Assembly: GCF_003416895.1 (NCBI RefSeq)
Contig: NZ_QVIO01000008.1
Span: 124,001-188,000 of the forward strand
Source of the DNA: Duganella sp. BJB476
GTDB taxonomy: Bacteria; Pseudomonadota; Gammaproteobacteria; Burkholderiales; Burkholderiaceae_D
Length of the DNA stretch: 64,000 nt
Direction of reading: 5' to 3'
Part shown: piece after piece, positions 45,081 to 53,487 of the stretch
Numbering within the stretch: the stretch's first letter is position 1
Layout of the letters: every line of letters starts with the position of its first letter
The notes under the pieces: generated by a model
What the model saw: the letters and a program-made list of their open reading frames with translations, nothing else
Told to the model about the DNA's origin: nothing
The model's database searches: none
Translations under genes and position numbers: made by a program

Positions 45081-45099
45081 TCCGGCCCACCAGGCCGGA
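45081..45099 (+). promoter_or_regulatory. Leader hairpin 2 upstream of the TonB receptor
   Basis: TCCGGCC (45081-45087) pairs perfectly with GGCCGGA (45093-45099) around a five-base loop, 38 bases before the receptor ATG. It could mask or expose the ribosome site region. I do not recognise a TPP or NAD riboswitch consensus in the leader. Confidence 0.4.
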
Positions 45100-45137
45100 G
45101 GCGCCCGTACGTCCCTGAAACCCCAACAAGAGGAATC

Positions 45138-47693
45138 ATGTTTAAACCACTCAGCATCACCCTGGCGCTGGCCGCCGCCTTCCCGCAATTCGTCCACGCG
45201 GAAGAGGCCGAACTGGCGCGCGTCGTCGTCACCGGTTCGAATATCCGCGTCACCGAAAAAGAGGGCGCCGCCGCGGTGCAGGTCATCAGCGCCAAGGACA
45301 TCGCCGCCAGCGGCAAGACCAGCATCGCCGACGTCATCCGAGCGATCGCGGCCAACAGCGGCAACAGCTACAACGAACAGTACACCGGCAGCTTCTCGGC
45401 CGGCACGGCCGGCGTCTCGCTGCGCGGCCTGGGGCAGAAGAACACGCTGGTGCTGGTCAACGGCAAGCGCGTCAGCCCGTATGCGACGGCGCAGGATTTG
45501 CAGGAAGTGTTTGTCGACCTGAACAGCCTGCCGATGGCGGCGGTGCAGCGCATCGAAGTGCTCAAGGATGGCGCCTCGTCGATCTACGGCTCGGACGCGG
45601 TGGCCGGCGTGGTCAACATCGTGCTGTACCAGGAATTCAAGGGCACCGAAGTGACGGTGGAGGGCGGCGCGTCGACCCAGGGCACGGGCCAGACCGACAA
45701 GCGCGCGGCGCTGCAGACGGGCGTGGGCTCACTGGCGGAGAACGGCTACAGCCTGGTGTTCGCGCTCGACGCGCAGCAGCGCAGCAAGCTGCAACAGACC
45801 GACGTCGACTGGATGCGCGGCAGCGATTTCCGCGACCAGCCGAACGGCAGCCTGGCCTGGGCGCCGACCAACTACTACGGCAGCGATGCGACCAAATTGC
45901 TGGGCGGCGTGCAAGGCCCCTTGCAGTTGCGGCCTTACGGCGCCATCACCGAGGGCAAGCAGGGCCAGGTGCTGGCCTACAATCCGGCCGAATACAAGAC
46001 GCTGATCCCGGCGGTGCAGCGCCTGCATGCCTCGTTGCGCGGCACCGTGCAGCTGACGCCGGCGCTGGCGGCCTATGCCGACCTGCTGTACAGCTATTCG
46101 CGTGCCGACCAGACCTTCGGCGCGCCGCTGACCGTCAGCAGCAGCCTGCGCGCCTGGAACAACCAGAGCAAGAAGCTCGACACGATAGGCGCGACCCTGC
46201 CGGTCGGCCATCCGAACAATCCGGGCACGACGCCCTTGCCGTTCGTCGCCACGCTGTTCGACCTGGGCCCGCGCCTGAAGGCCGACAAGGTGGACTTCTA
46301 CCGCGCGCTGGGCGGCGTCAAGGGCCAGGTGGCGGGTTGGGAAGTCGATGCTTCGCTGGGCCGCTCGGCCAGCACGCTGGAGGAGACGGTGCAGAACTTC
46401 GTCAATCGCTACGAGTTTGAAAAAGTGCTGGCCGACGGCAGCTACAACTTCGCCGACCAGGGCAAGAACAGCGAAGCGGTGCGCAACCGCCTGCGCCTGT
46501 CGACGCTGCGTCCGGCGCAGTCCAGGCTGACCACGCTGGACGTCTCCGCCGCGCGCGAGCTGCTGGACTTGCCGGCCGGCCCGCTGGGATTTGCGCTGGG
46601 CGGCCAGTGGCGCCGCGAGGAAATGAATTCGAACACGTCGAGCGCCGTGCTGTCGGGCACCGAGCTGCGCCCGGCCATCAACATCATCGATGGCCAGCGC
46701 GATATCTCGGCGCTGTTCGCCGAGCTGAACGCGCCGCTGGCGAAGGACGTCAGCCTGAACCTGGCGGGCCGCGCCGATCATTACAGCGACTTCGGCAACG
46801 CCTTCTCGCCCAAGGCCAGCCTGCGCTACCAGGCGGCGCGCTGGCTGCTGTTGCGCGGCACCGTGTCGCGCGGCTTCCGCGCGCCGTCGCTGCCGGAGAT
46901 CACCAACAGCAATTCGGTCAGCTACGGCGCGGTGGTCGACCCGCGCGACCCGATCGCGCCCAAGCAGGCGCGCGGCGTGACCAATGTGACCACCGCCAAC
47001 GCCGGCCTGCGGCCCGAGCGTTCGGACAACGTCAACCTGGGCTTCGTCATCGCCCCGAGCAGCACCAGCAGCATCGGCATCGACTACTACCGCATCAAGA
47101 CGCGCGGCGTGATCGGCACCGACAGCGCCGACACCATCATCGCCGCCAACCGGCCGGGCCAGGTGGTGCGCGACGCCGACGGCCGCATCAGCACCTTGTA
47201 TCTGCAATACAGCAACCAGGGCGACCGCGTCACCTCCGGCATCGACCTCGACCTGCGCCAGAGCTGGACCGGCGCGGCCTTCGGCAAGCTGGCGTTGAAC
47301 GCGCAGCTGAGCCGGGTGTTCCGCTACGCCGCGCCGCTGTCGGAAGGCGAGCCGCTGACCAATGGCGCCGGCAATAACTACTTCGGTTCCCTGCCGGCCT
47401 GGCGCGGCGTGACGACCGGCACTTGGGACATCGCCAGCTGGAGCAGCACGCTGACCTGGAATTATGTCGACGGCTACGACCAGACCACGCGCGCCGGCGA
47501 GCGGGTGGCGCCGCAAAGCACGTTCGACCTGAGCGTGTCCCGCAAGTTGAGTATGGCCACCACGCTGACCTTGGCGGTGCAAAACCTGGCGGACAAGCGG
47601 CCGTCCTGGGATTCGTCGACCGCCTTCTTCGACTTCACCCAGGCCGATCCGCGTGGCCGCTTTGCCTCGCTCAAGCTCAACACCAAGTTCTAA
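45138..47693 (+). CDS. TonB-dependent outer-membrane receptor
   Basis: The 851-residue receptor has a signal peptide ending HAEE, a plug domain at about 30-165 (RVVVTGSNIRVTEK, GVSLRGLGQKNTLVLVNGK, RIEVLKDGASSIYGSDAVAG) and a long beta barrel. The barrel includes the YRIKTRGVIG and QYSNQGDRVTSGID strands and ends in an aromatic residue (KLNTKF). TonB receptors take up siderophores, vitamins or oligosaccharides with energy from the inner membrane. The location after pnuC suggests a nicotinamide riboside or thiamine-linked substrate, an inference by neighbourhood. Length and plug are complete. Confidence 0.9.
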   Translation: MFKPLSITLALAAAFPQFVHAEEAELARVVVTGSNIRVTEKEGAAAVQVISAKDIAASGKTSIADVIRAIAANSGNSYNEQYTGSFSAGTAGVSLRGLGQKNTLVLVNGKRVSPYATAQDLQEVFVDLNSLPMAAVQRIEVLKDGASSIYGSDAVAGVVNIVLYQEFKGTEVTVEGGASTQGTGQTDKRAALQTGVGSLAENGYSLVFALDAQQRSKLQQTDVDWMRGSDFRDQPNGSLAWAPTNYYGSDATKLLGGVQGPLQLRPYGAITEGKQGQVLAYNPAEYKTLIPAVQRLHASLRGTVQLTPALAAYADLLYSYSRADQTFGAPLTVSSSLRAWNNQSKKLDTIGATLPVGHPNNPGTTPLPFVATLFDLGPRLKADKVDFYRALGGVKGQVAGWEVDASLGRSASTLEETVQNFVNRYEFEKVLADGSYNFADQGKNSEAVRNRLRLSTLRPAQSRLTTLDVSAARELLDLPAGPLGFALGGQWRREEMNSNTSSAVLSGTELRPAINIIDGQRDISALFAELNAPLAKDVSLNLAGRADHYSDFGNAFSPKASLRYQAARWLLLRGTVSRGFRAPSLPEITNSNSVSYGAVVDPRDPIAPKQARGVTNVTTANAGLRPERSDNVNLGFVIAPSSTSSIGIDYYRIKTRGVIGTDSADTIIAANRPGQVVRDADGRISTLYLQYSNQGDRVTSGIDLDLRQSWTGAAFGKLALNAQLSRVFRYAAPLSEGEPLTNGAGNNYFGSLPAWRGVTTGTWDIASWSSTLTWNYVDGYDQTTRAGERVAPQSTFDLSVSRKLSMATTLTLAVQNLADKRPSWDSSTAFFDFTQADPRGRFASLKLNTKF

Positions 47694-47709
47694 GCCGTCT
47701 TGCATGCAA

Positions 47710-47735
47710 TGAAAGGGTGACTTTCACGGTCACCC
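47710..47735. repeat. Two overlapping, mutually exclusive hairpins between receptor and chemoreceptor
   Basis: TGAAAG/CTTTCA (47710-47715 with 47721-47726) and GGGTGAC/GTCACCC (47715-47721 with 47729-47735) overlap, so only one can form. No T-run follows. The 86-base gap lies between the TonB receptor and the chemoreceptor gene. Confidence 0.45.
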
Positions 47736-47779
47736 GTTCTATCATGATATTTCCATAAGGAATTGCCAGAGGAGATACC

Positions 47780-49327
47780 ATGCAATGGTTTTACGACTTA
47801 AGAATCGGCAAAAAGCTGATCGTCGCGTTCGGCGTGGTGATTGCGTTGACGTGCGGCCTGGGCCTGTTCTCGCTCAGCCAGCTGTCCAAGGTGAACCAGT
47901 CGTCGACCGACATCGCCACCAACTGGATGCCGGCGGTGCGTTACCTGGGGCAGATGCAAGCCTCGCTGTCGCGCTACCGCATTTCCGAAGCCACCCATAT
48001 CCTGCTGACCGAAGACGCCGAGATGAGCAGCACCGACAAGTCGATGGCGACCCGGCTGGAAACTTTGCGCAAACAGCAAGCCTCGTACGCGGCGCTGGTG
48101 TCGGAGCCGGAAGAGAAGCGCATCTACGCCGAGCTGCAGAAATCGCTGGACGACTACATGGCCAGCAGCAGCAAGCTGGCGGCGCTGTCGCGCGAAGGCA
48201 AGAAGGATGATGCGCGCGCGCTGTTCCGCGGCGGCTCCAACAAGCTGTTCCGCCAGGTGAATGAGCAGCTCGACGCGCTGGTCAAGATCAATGACGACGG
48301 CAGCGCCGCCGCCGACAAGTCGGCCACCGATACCTATTCGATGTCGCGCAAGATGATCCTCAGTACGCTGTTGCTGCTGATCGTGGTCAGCATGGTGCTG
48401 GCGACGGCGGTGGCGCGCATCGTCGCCGGGCCGCTGCAAGAGGCGGTGGGCATCGCCCAGCGCGTGGCCGAGGGCGACCTGACCGGCCACATCGTCAGCC
48501 AGAGCACCGATGAAACCGGCCAGCTGATGCATTCGCTCAAGGCCATGAACGACAGCCTGCTGCGGGTGGTGGGCGAGGTGCGCGGCGGGACCGACACCAT
48601 CGCCACCGCCTCGGCGGAAATCGCCAGCGGCAACCTGGACCTGTCGGCCCGTACCGAGGGCCAGGCCAGCTCGCTGGAGGAAACCGCGTCGGCGATGGAA
48701 GAGCTGACCTCGACCGTCAAGCAGAACGCCGACAACGCGCGCCAGGCCAATCAGCTGGCGCAGTCGGCTTCCGGCACGGCGGCCGACGGCGGCAAGGTGG
48801 TGGGCGAGGTGATCGCCACCATGGACTCGATCAGCGCTTCGTCGCGCAAGATCGTCGACATCATTTCCGTGATCGACGGCATCGCCTTCCAGACCAATAT
48901 CCTGGCGCTGAATGCGGCGGTGGAAGCGGCGCGCGCTGGCGAGCAGGGGCGCGGTTTCGCGGTGGTGGCGTCCGAGGTGCGCAACCTGGCCCAGCGCTCG
49001 GCGGCGGCGGCCAAGGAAATCAAGGGCCTGATCGACGATTCGGTGCAGCAGGTGGACAAGGGCACGGCGCTGGTGCAGCAGGCCGGCAGCACGATGGAGC
49101 AGGTGGTGGCCAGCGTGCGCCGCGTCAGCGATGTGGTGGCCGAGATTTCCGCCGCCAGCGGCGAGCAGAGCACCGGCATCGAGGAAGTCAACAAGGCCAT
49201 CGTGCAGATGGACGAGGTGACGCAGCAGAACGCCGCGCTGGTCGAGCAGGCTGCTGCGGCGGCCGGTTCGCTGCAGGAGCAGGCCGCCAACCTGGCCGGC
49301 GTGGTGGCGGTGTTCCGCCTGCGCTGA
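47780..49327 (+). CDS. Methyl-accepting chemotaxis protein
   Basis: The 515-residue chemoreceptor begins WFYDLRIGKKLIVAFG with the first transmembrane segment. A periplasmic four-helix bundle follows, then the second segment (LSTLLLLIVVSMVLATAVA region), a HAMP domain (VAGPLQEAVGIAQRVAEGDL) and a long cytoplasmic signalling coiled coil with the conserved tip LNAAVEAARAGEQGRGFAVV. It lacks the C-terminal NWETF CheR-tether. It binds CheA/CheW and steers flagellar motility; the ligand is unknown. An AGGAGATACC ribosome site precedes it. Confidence 0.92.
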   Translation: MQWFYDLRIGKKLIVAFGVVIALTCGLGLFSLSQLSKVNQSSTDIATNWMPAVRYLGQMQASLSRYRISEATHILLTEDAEMSSTDKSMATRLETLRKQQASYAALVSEPEEKRIYAELQKSLDDYMASSSKLAALSREGKKDDARALFRGGSNKLFRQVNEQLDALVKINDDGSAAADKSATDTYSMSRKMILSTLLLLIVVSMVLATAVARIVAGPLQEAVGIAQRVAEGDLTGHIVSQSTDETGQLMHSLKAMNDSLLRVVGEVRGGTDTIATASAEIASGNLDLSARTEGQASSLEETASAMEELTSTVKQNADNARQANQLAQSASGTAADGGKVVGEVIATMDSISASSRKIVDIISVIDGIAFQTNILALNAAVEAARAGEQGRGFAVVASEVRNLAQRSAAAAKEIKGLIDDSVQQVDKGTALVQQAGSTMEQVVASVRRVSDVVAEISAASGEQSTGIEEVNKAIVQMDEVTQQNAALVEQAAAAAGSLQEQAANLAGVVAVFRLR

Positions 49328-49346
49328 CGCGCCGCACTCCCTGAAC

Positions 49347-49380
49347 AACGCCGCCGGCTTCAGCCGTGCGGCGTTTTTTT
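49347..49380. terminator. Strong terminator between convergent chemoreceptor and regulator genes
   Basis: AACGCCGC-CGGCT (49347-49359) pairs with AGCCG-T-GCGGCGTT (49362-49375), a 13-pair stem with one bulge. It is followed by a T-run on the plus strand. The stop codon of the minus-strand regulator lies in the loop region (49360-49362), so the terminator serves the plus-strand gene and its stem lies partly within the minus-strand 3' end. Confidence 0.85.
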
Positions 49381-50154
49381 ATGCTGGATGGACTGGCGGA
49401 AGGCGCTCGGGGTGACGCCCAGCCGTTCGCGGAAGGCGGTGGCGAAATTGCCGGCGTTGTTAAATCCGATCATCAGGGCGATGTCCTGGACGTCGATATC
49501 GGTGTCCTTGAGCAGTTCCTCGCCGCGCCGGATGCGGGTCTCGCGGATGAAGGCGAACACCGTCATGCCGGTCTGCTCGCGGAACACATGCGACAGTTTT
49601 TCGCGGTAGGTGCCGACGCTGCGGGCGATTTCGGCCAGGCCGGGCAGCGAGGCCAGGTTGTCGGCGATCAGGCGCTTGGCGGCGTTGACGATGACGGCGT
49701 CGGGATCGGCCTCGTGGGTTTCCTGGGTCTCGCTGGGCGCGGCCGCCGCGCTCGGGCGGCTGGCGCGGCGGGCCAGCTTCAGGTGCACCTGGATGCGCGC
49801 CGCCAGCTCGCCCGGCGAAAACGGCTTGGTGACGAAATCGACGCCGCCGATCGACAGGCCCATGATGCGCTCCTCGTCGGCGTCGGCGCCGCTGAGGAAA
49901 ATGATGGGGATGTCTTCGGTGACGGGATTGGCCTTGAGCAGGCGACAGGCGGTGTAGCCGTCCATATTGGGCATGCGCACGTCGAGCAGGATCAGGTCGG
50001 GATGCTGGGCCAGCGCCAGCTGATAGCCTTGCAGGCCGTTGACGGCCACCGAGACTTTATACGGCAATTCGCTCAGCAGATCGACCAGCATGCGCTGCTC
50101 GAACGCGGAGTCGTCCACGATCAGGATGCTGGGTTGTGTGTCGCTGGCAGTCAT
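49360..50154 (-). CDS. Response regulator with AraC-type DNA-binding domain
   Basis: The 264-residue protein has a receiver domain with the acidic pair VDDS, phospho-acceptor Asp58 (ILLDVRMPNMDGY) and Lys in FVTKPFSPGE. A short Ala/Ser/Pro-rich linker leads to an AraC/XylS domain with two helix-turn-helix motifs (LAEIARSVGTYREKL; IALMIGFNNAGNFATAF). It is a phosphorylation-controlled AraC regulator with no kinase gene adjacent. It converges with the chemoreceptor gene and is divergent from the HxlR gene. Confidence 0.85.
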   Translation of the reverse strand: MTASDTQPSILIVDDSAFEQRMLVDLLSELPYKVSVAVNGLQGYQLALAQHPDLILLDVRMPNMDGYTACRLLKANPVTEDIPIIFLSGADADEERIMGLSIGGVDFVTKPFSPGELAARIQVHLKLARRASRPSAAAAPSETQETHEADPDAVIVNAAKRLIADNLASLPGLAEIARSVGTYREKLSHVFREQTGMTVFAFIRETRIRRGEELLKDTDIDVQDIALMIGFNNAGNFATAFRERLGVTPSAFRQSIQHKKTPHG

Positions 50155-50202
50155 GTTCCACCTTCGATACCTGATTGATAACGTTTTAGCGCGCCAGTAG
50201 CT

Positions 50203-50295
50203 ATTATGCCTATCTTTTGGATTTATTTTTCAGAATTAGCCAGCGCGACCGTTTTCTGGCCCCAGCTTGCAAGACTGTTGCAAATTATGCCTATC
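50203..50295. repeat. 12-bp exact direct repeat in the divergent intergenic region
   Basis: ATTATGCCTATC occurs at 50203-50214 and again at 50284-50295, 81 bases apart. Next to the second copy are two palindromic TTGCAA hexamers at 50267-50272 and 50278-50283, 11 bases apart. The 275-base region separates the REC-AraC and HxlR genes and holds no other feature. Confidence 0.6.
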
Positions 50296-50429
50296 CGCAA
50301 AATATTTTTAATAGATTTCTACGCAATCAAAACCGTGGTCTCCTGTGGCAAAAGCACATGTTTCTTGGATAGATAATAATGAAATCGCTGTCCTGTGCTA
50401 ACCCCCCCCTGGAACCGAGGAGTCAAAAA

Positions 50430-50921
50430 ATGAAACATACCGATTTTGGCCGTATGCCTTGCCCCATCGCCCGCAGCCTGGGAAAAGTAGGGGAGTGGTG
50501 GAGTATCCTGATCCTGCGTGATGCGTTCTACGGTCTGTCGCGTTTCGATGAATTTGAAAAAAGCCTGAAAATCGCCCCGAACATGCTGACCCGTCGCCTG
50601 GCCGGGCTGGTCGAAGGCGGTCTGATGGAGCGCCGCCAGTACAGCGCCCGTCCGCCGCGCTATGAATACGTGCTGACCAAGTCCGGCCGCGCCTTCAAGC
50701 CGGTGCTGCTGGCCTTCATCGCCTGGGGCAACGACCACCTGGCGCCGGAAGGAGCCAGCCTGCTGGTGGTTAGCCGCGAGACCGGCAAGCCGGCCGACCA
50801 GGTGCTGGTCGACGCCAACAGCGGCCTGGCCATCAACGACGAGGACTATATGTTCGCGCCTGGCCCTGCCGCCAGCGATCTGATGCGCTCGCGTCTGATC
50901 GAAATCAGCAAGCACGCCTGA
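50430..50921 (+). CDS. HxlR-family transcriptional regulator
   Basis: The 163-residue protein starts at an ATG with a GAGGAG ribosome site (an upstream ATG in frame would add 17 residues without a good site). The N-terminus MKHTDFGRMPCPIARSLGKV has the conserved CPIA cysteine of HxlR proteins, and the winged helix is WSILILRDAFYGLSRFDEF. HxlR members can sense electrophiles or oxidants through that cysteine. The tail contains a hydrophobic segment (FKPVLLAFIAWGNDH). Divergent from the REC-AraC gene; the 12-bp repeats between them are candidate binding sites. Confidence 0.88.
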   Translation: MKHTDFGRMPCPIARSLGKVGEWWSILILRDAFYGLSRFDEFEKSLKIAPNMLTRRLAGLVEGGLMERRQYSARPPRYEYVLTKSGRAFKPVLLAFIAWGNDHLAPEGASLLVVSRETGKPADQVLVDANSGLAINDEDYMFAPGPAASDLMRSRLIEISKHA

Positions 50922-50928
50922 CCAGGCG

Positions 50929-51774
50929 TCACAGAGCCGGTTCCAGCTGGGCGTAGACGGCGTTGGCCACGGTGGCCAGCGCCGCCTTGTCCAGGTTGCC
51001 GGACAGGGCATAGCCGAAGCGCCCGTCTATCCAGTAAAACACACTGACCTGGCCTTCCTGCGCAAAGCGGAAGCCGGTTTCCTTGTTGTGGCTTTGTTCG
51101 GTCGATACGTACAAGGTCAGGCGCGCGCCGCTGCCGTCGCGGTACATGAATTGCGCCACCGGCCCGCTCTGGCCGGGCAGCAGCCTTCCCCCCTCCAGCG
51201 CATAACCCTGCGCCGCCAGTTGCGGCGGCTTCAATTGCGCCCCCAGCCGTTTCGACAGCCAGGCCACCAGGTGGGCTTGCTGGTCGGCGCCCACTTCGAC
51301 CGGGTGCCGTACTTCCGGCGTGTAGACCACGTGCGCCAGCGCGGCGCGGCGCGGCAACGCGGCCAGGCTGATGGCGCCGGCGCGGGTGTCGGCGTCGGCC
51401 AGGCGGCCGGCCGCGTTGTCGGCGGCGCCGTGCAGCAGCCAGCCGGCGGCGCCGGCGGAGACCGTCAACGCCAGCATGGCGGCCGCGCGCAGCGCCGGCC
51501 GCCAGGCTAAGCCGGCTCGTGGGGCCAGCCACTCGCGCCAGCCGTGGCGCTGCACGGGAACGATCAGGCGGGCGCTCATGGTCGGCGGCACCGGCTGCTC
51601 CAGCAGCGGCTGGTACAGCGCGCGCAGCGCCGCGTCGTGGTCGCGGTAGGCTTGCAGCCGCGCCGCTTCGGCCGGATGCAGCGCCAGGTGGGCGTCGACC
51701 GCGCCGCGCCGTTCGGGCGGCAGGCGGCCGTCGACCCAGGCTTGCAGTTCGGCTTCGGTAACAGGGGTATTCAT
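50929..51774 (-). CDS. Anti-sigma factor (RskA-like, membrane)
   Basis: The 281-residue product begins MNTPVTEAELQAWVDG and has a short cytoplasmic N-domain typical of zinc-free anti-sigma factors (RRGAVDAHLALHPAEA), one transmembrane segment near residues 95-115 (AAMLALTVSAGAAGWLLHG) and a periplasmic C-domain. The ATG overlaps the stop of the sigma-factor gene (ATGA). It holds the ECF sigma factor inactive until a periplasmic signal triggers release. The C-domain gives no clue to the signal. Confidence 0.82.
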   Translation of the reverse strand: MNTPVTEAELQAWVDGRLPPERRGAVDAHLALHPAEAARLQAYRDHDAALRALYQPLLEQPVPPTMSARLIVPVQRHGWREWLAPRAGLAWRPALRAAAMLALTVSAGAAGWLLHGAADNAAGRLADADTRAGAISLAALPRRAALAHVVYTPEVRHPVEVGADQQAHLVAWLSKRLGAQLKPPQLAAQGYALEGGRLLPGQSGPVAQFMYRDGSGARLTLYVSTEQSHNKETGFRFAQEGQVSVFYWIDGRFGYALSGNLDKAALATVANAVYAQLEPAL

Positions 51775-52274
51775 TTGACCACCTTCAGCGTGGAGGGCAC
51801 GGGCTGGCCTTGCAGGATCAGGCGCAGCCTTTCCCGGGCGCGGGACAGGCGCGACATCACCGTGCCCAGCGGGATATCGAGGGCGGCCGCCACTTCGTCG
51901 TAGCGCATGTCTTCCAGCGCCACCATCAGCAGCACTTCGCGCTGCTCCGGCGGCAGTTGTTGCAGGGCCTGGTCCATATCGCGCAGCGCCAGGCCGTCGC
52001 TGCTGGTGTCGGCCGCGGCCAGCGGCAGTTCGTCGTCGAGCGGCTCGGTGTCCAGCGCGGGCCGGCGCTGCTGGTCCACATGCAGATTGTGCATGATGCC
52101 GAACAGCCAGGCGCGCATGTCGCTGCCGCGCCGCCAGCTGGCCAGCTTGTCCCAGCCGCGTTCGACGGTGTCCTGCACCAGGTCGTCGGCGTCGGCGCGT
52201 CCGCCCAGCAGCGCCCGCGCGTAGCGGCGCAGGCGCGGGATGCAGGCGATCAGGCGGTCGCGCTCGTCTTGCAT
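51771..52274 (-). CDS. ECF RNA polymerase sigma factor
   Basis: The 167-residue protein has the two-domain ECF layout: region 2 near residues 10-75 (LGGRADADDLVQDTVERGWD, RAWLFGIMHNLHVDQQRR) and region 4 at 105-150 (LPPEQREVLLMVALEDMRYDE, IPLGTVMSRLSRARERL). No region 3 insert is present. It overlaps the anti-sigma gene and follows a COG4315 protein, so the three are one operon on the minus strand. Confidence 0.88.
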   Translation of the reverse strand: MQDERDRLIACIPRLRRYARALLGGRADADDLVQDTVERGWDKLASWRRGSDMRAWLFGIMHNLHVDQQRRPALDTEPLDDELPLAAADTSSDGLALRDMDQALQQLPPEQREVLLMVALEDMRYDEVAAALDIPLGTVMSRLSRARERLRLILQGQPVPSTLKVVK

Positions 52275-52283
52275 GGGCGGCGC

Positions 52284-52652
52284 TTAGTCCTTGACCACGT
52301 GCCAGATGTCCTTGAAGTTGTCGCCGTTGCGGTCGCCCGGCTTGGTGTCCTTCTTGAACAGGTACAGCGGCTTGCCGTTGTAGGCCAGCTGCTTGGCGCC
52401 GTCTTCGCGGGTGATGGTGGAATACGGCGCGGCGACGCTGGCGGCCGGCGTCACGGCCGGCCAGTTTTCGCTGCACGGACCGTTGCAGGCGCTGGTGCCG
52501 CTGCCGGCCGCGTCCTTGTCGAAGGTGTAGACGGTCATGCCGGCCGAATTGACCAGGATGCCGTCTTTCTTGGCGACGGTGTCGGCATGGGCGGCGCCGG
52601 CCAGCAGCAGGGCGGCGGCGAGGAGGGACGACAGGCGGGCTACAGTTTTCAT
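52284..52652 (-). CDS. COG4315-type secreted protein (YxFxxD repeat)
   Basis: The start at MKTVARLSS with an AGGACC-like ribosome site gives 122 residues with a signal peptide (LLAAALLLAGAAHA). The two conserved segments are VYTFDKDAAGSGTSACNG and LYLFKKDTKPGD, the Yx(F/W/Y)xxD motif of the COG4315 family of periplasmic proteins. The role is unknown; a link with copper or heme-containing electron transfer has been proposed for relatives. It is the first gene of the operon with the ECF sigma pair, nine bases upstream. Confidence 0.82.
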   Translation of the reverse strand: MKTVARLSSLLAAALLLAGAAHADTVAKKDGILVNSAGMTVYTFDKDAAGSGTSACNGPCSENWPAVTPAASVAAPYSTITREDGAKQLAYNGKPLYLFKKDTKPGDRNGDNFKDIWHVVKD

Positions 52653-52785
52653 GGCAAGGTCCTTTACGAGTGGGTGGAACGGCGGCGTGAACCAGCGTTG
52701 TAATTGCGTATACGTAAGGTACGACCGGATTATTCCCTCGACCGTAAAATAAATTCTCCGATCGTTGAATACGGGGAGATACAAC

Positions 52786-53304
52786 ATGAAGAACATCATC
52801 ATAGTCGCCGGCCTGGCGTTTGCGGCCATGTCGCCATCCTACGCGCAAAACCTGAGCAAGGGCGATCAGCACATCCTGGAAGAGCTGGCGCAGGCCAATA
52901 TGGCGGAAGTGGCGGTCGGCAAGATCGCGCTGGAAAAGGCCAGCAAGCCGGAAGTGAAAAATTTCGCCCAGCAGATGGTGGACGACCACACCAAGGGCTT
53001 GCAGGCGGTGCAGGATGTGGCGCGTAGCAAAAATGTTACGCTGCCGACCGAGCCGGATGCCAAACACCGCAAAATGGCCGAGCGCCTGAACAGCCTGAGC
53101 GGCGACGCCTTCGACCGGGCTTACCTGAGCAACGCCGGCGTGCACGACCACAGCGAAGCGCACAAGTTCGTGGTGAACGCCCAGAAAAAGGCCAGCGACG
53201 CGGACGTCAAGGCGCTGGCCGCGAAGCTGCAGCCGACCGTGGACCAGCACTTGCAAACCGTGCAAGCCATGATGGGCGACAAAAACGCGACGTCGAAACA
53301 CTGA
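52786..53304 (+). CDS. DUF4142 domain exported protein
   Basis: The 172-residue product has a signal peptide (KNIIIVAGLAFAAMSPSYA) and a DUF4142 four-helix bundle (LEELAQANMAEVAVGKIALEK is its first helix, AHKFVVNAQKKASD and HLQTVQAMMG near the end). DUF4142 proteins are periplasmic, ferritin-like in fold and often stress-induced; activity is not known. A GGGGAG ribosome site precedes the ATG. It is divergent from the COG4315 operon with about 130 bases between. Confidence 0.88.
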   Translation: MKNIIIVAGLAFAAMSPSYAQNLSKGDQHILEELAQANMAEVAVGKIALEKASKPEVKNFAQQMVDDHTKGLQAVQDVARSKNVTLPTEPDAKHRKMAERLNSLSGDAFDRAYLSNAGVHDHSEAHKFVVNAQKKASDADVKALAAKLQPTVDQHLQTVQAMMGDKNATSKH

Positions 53305-53487
53305 GCCCGGCACCAAATAATTTCCACATGGAACTAAAATCTCTTTGATTTCAGGGACTTACCAAGGGCCGGCGGAGCGGTCAGTAAACTGTGGAATAAT
53401 GCTGAAACAGCGCATACATGCGTTGAGGCAATAGCGCCTGCCGCTCCGACCGGGAGCGGGTGGCACACAGTAAAAGGAAGTTATTTG

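Noticed and set aside
44846..45137. A TPP riboswitch upstream of the TonB receptor
   Set aside because: The CTGAGA and ACCTGAT-type consensus segments are absent.
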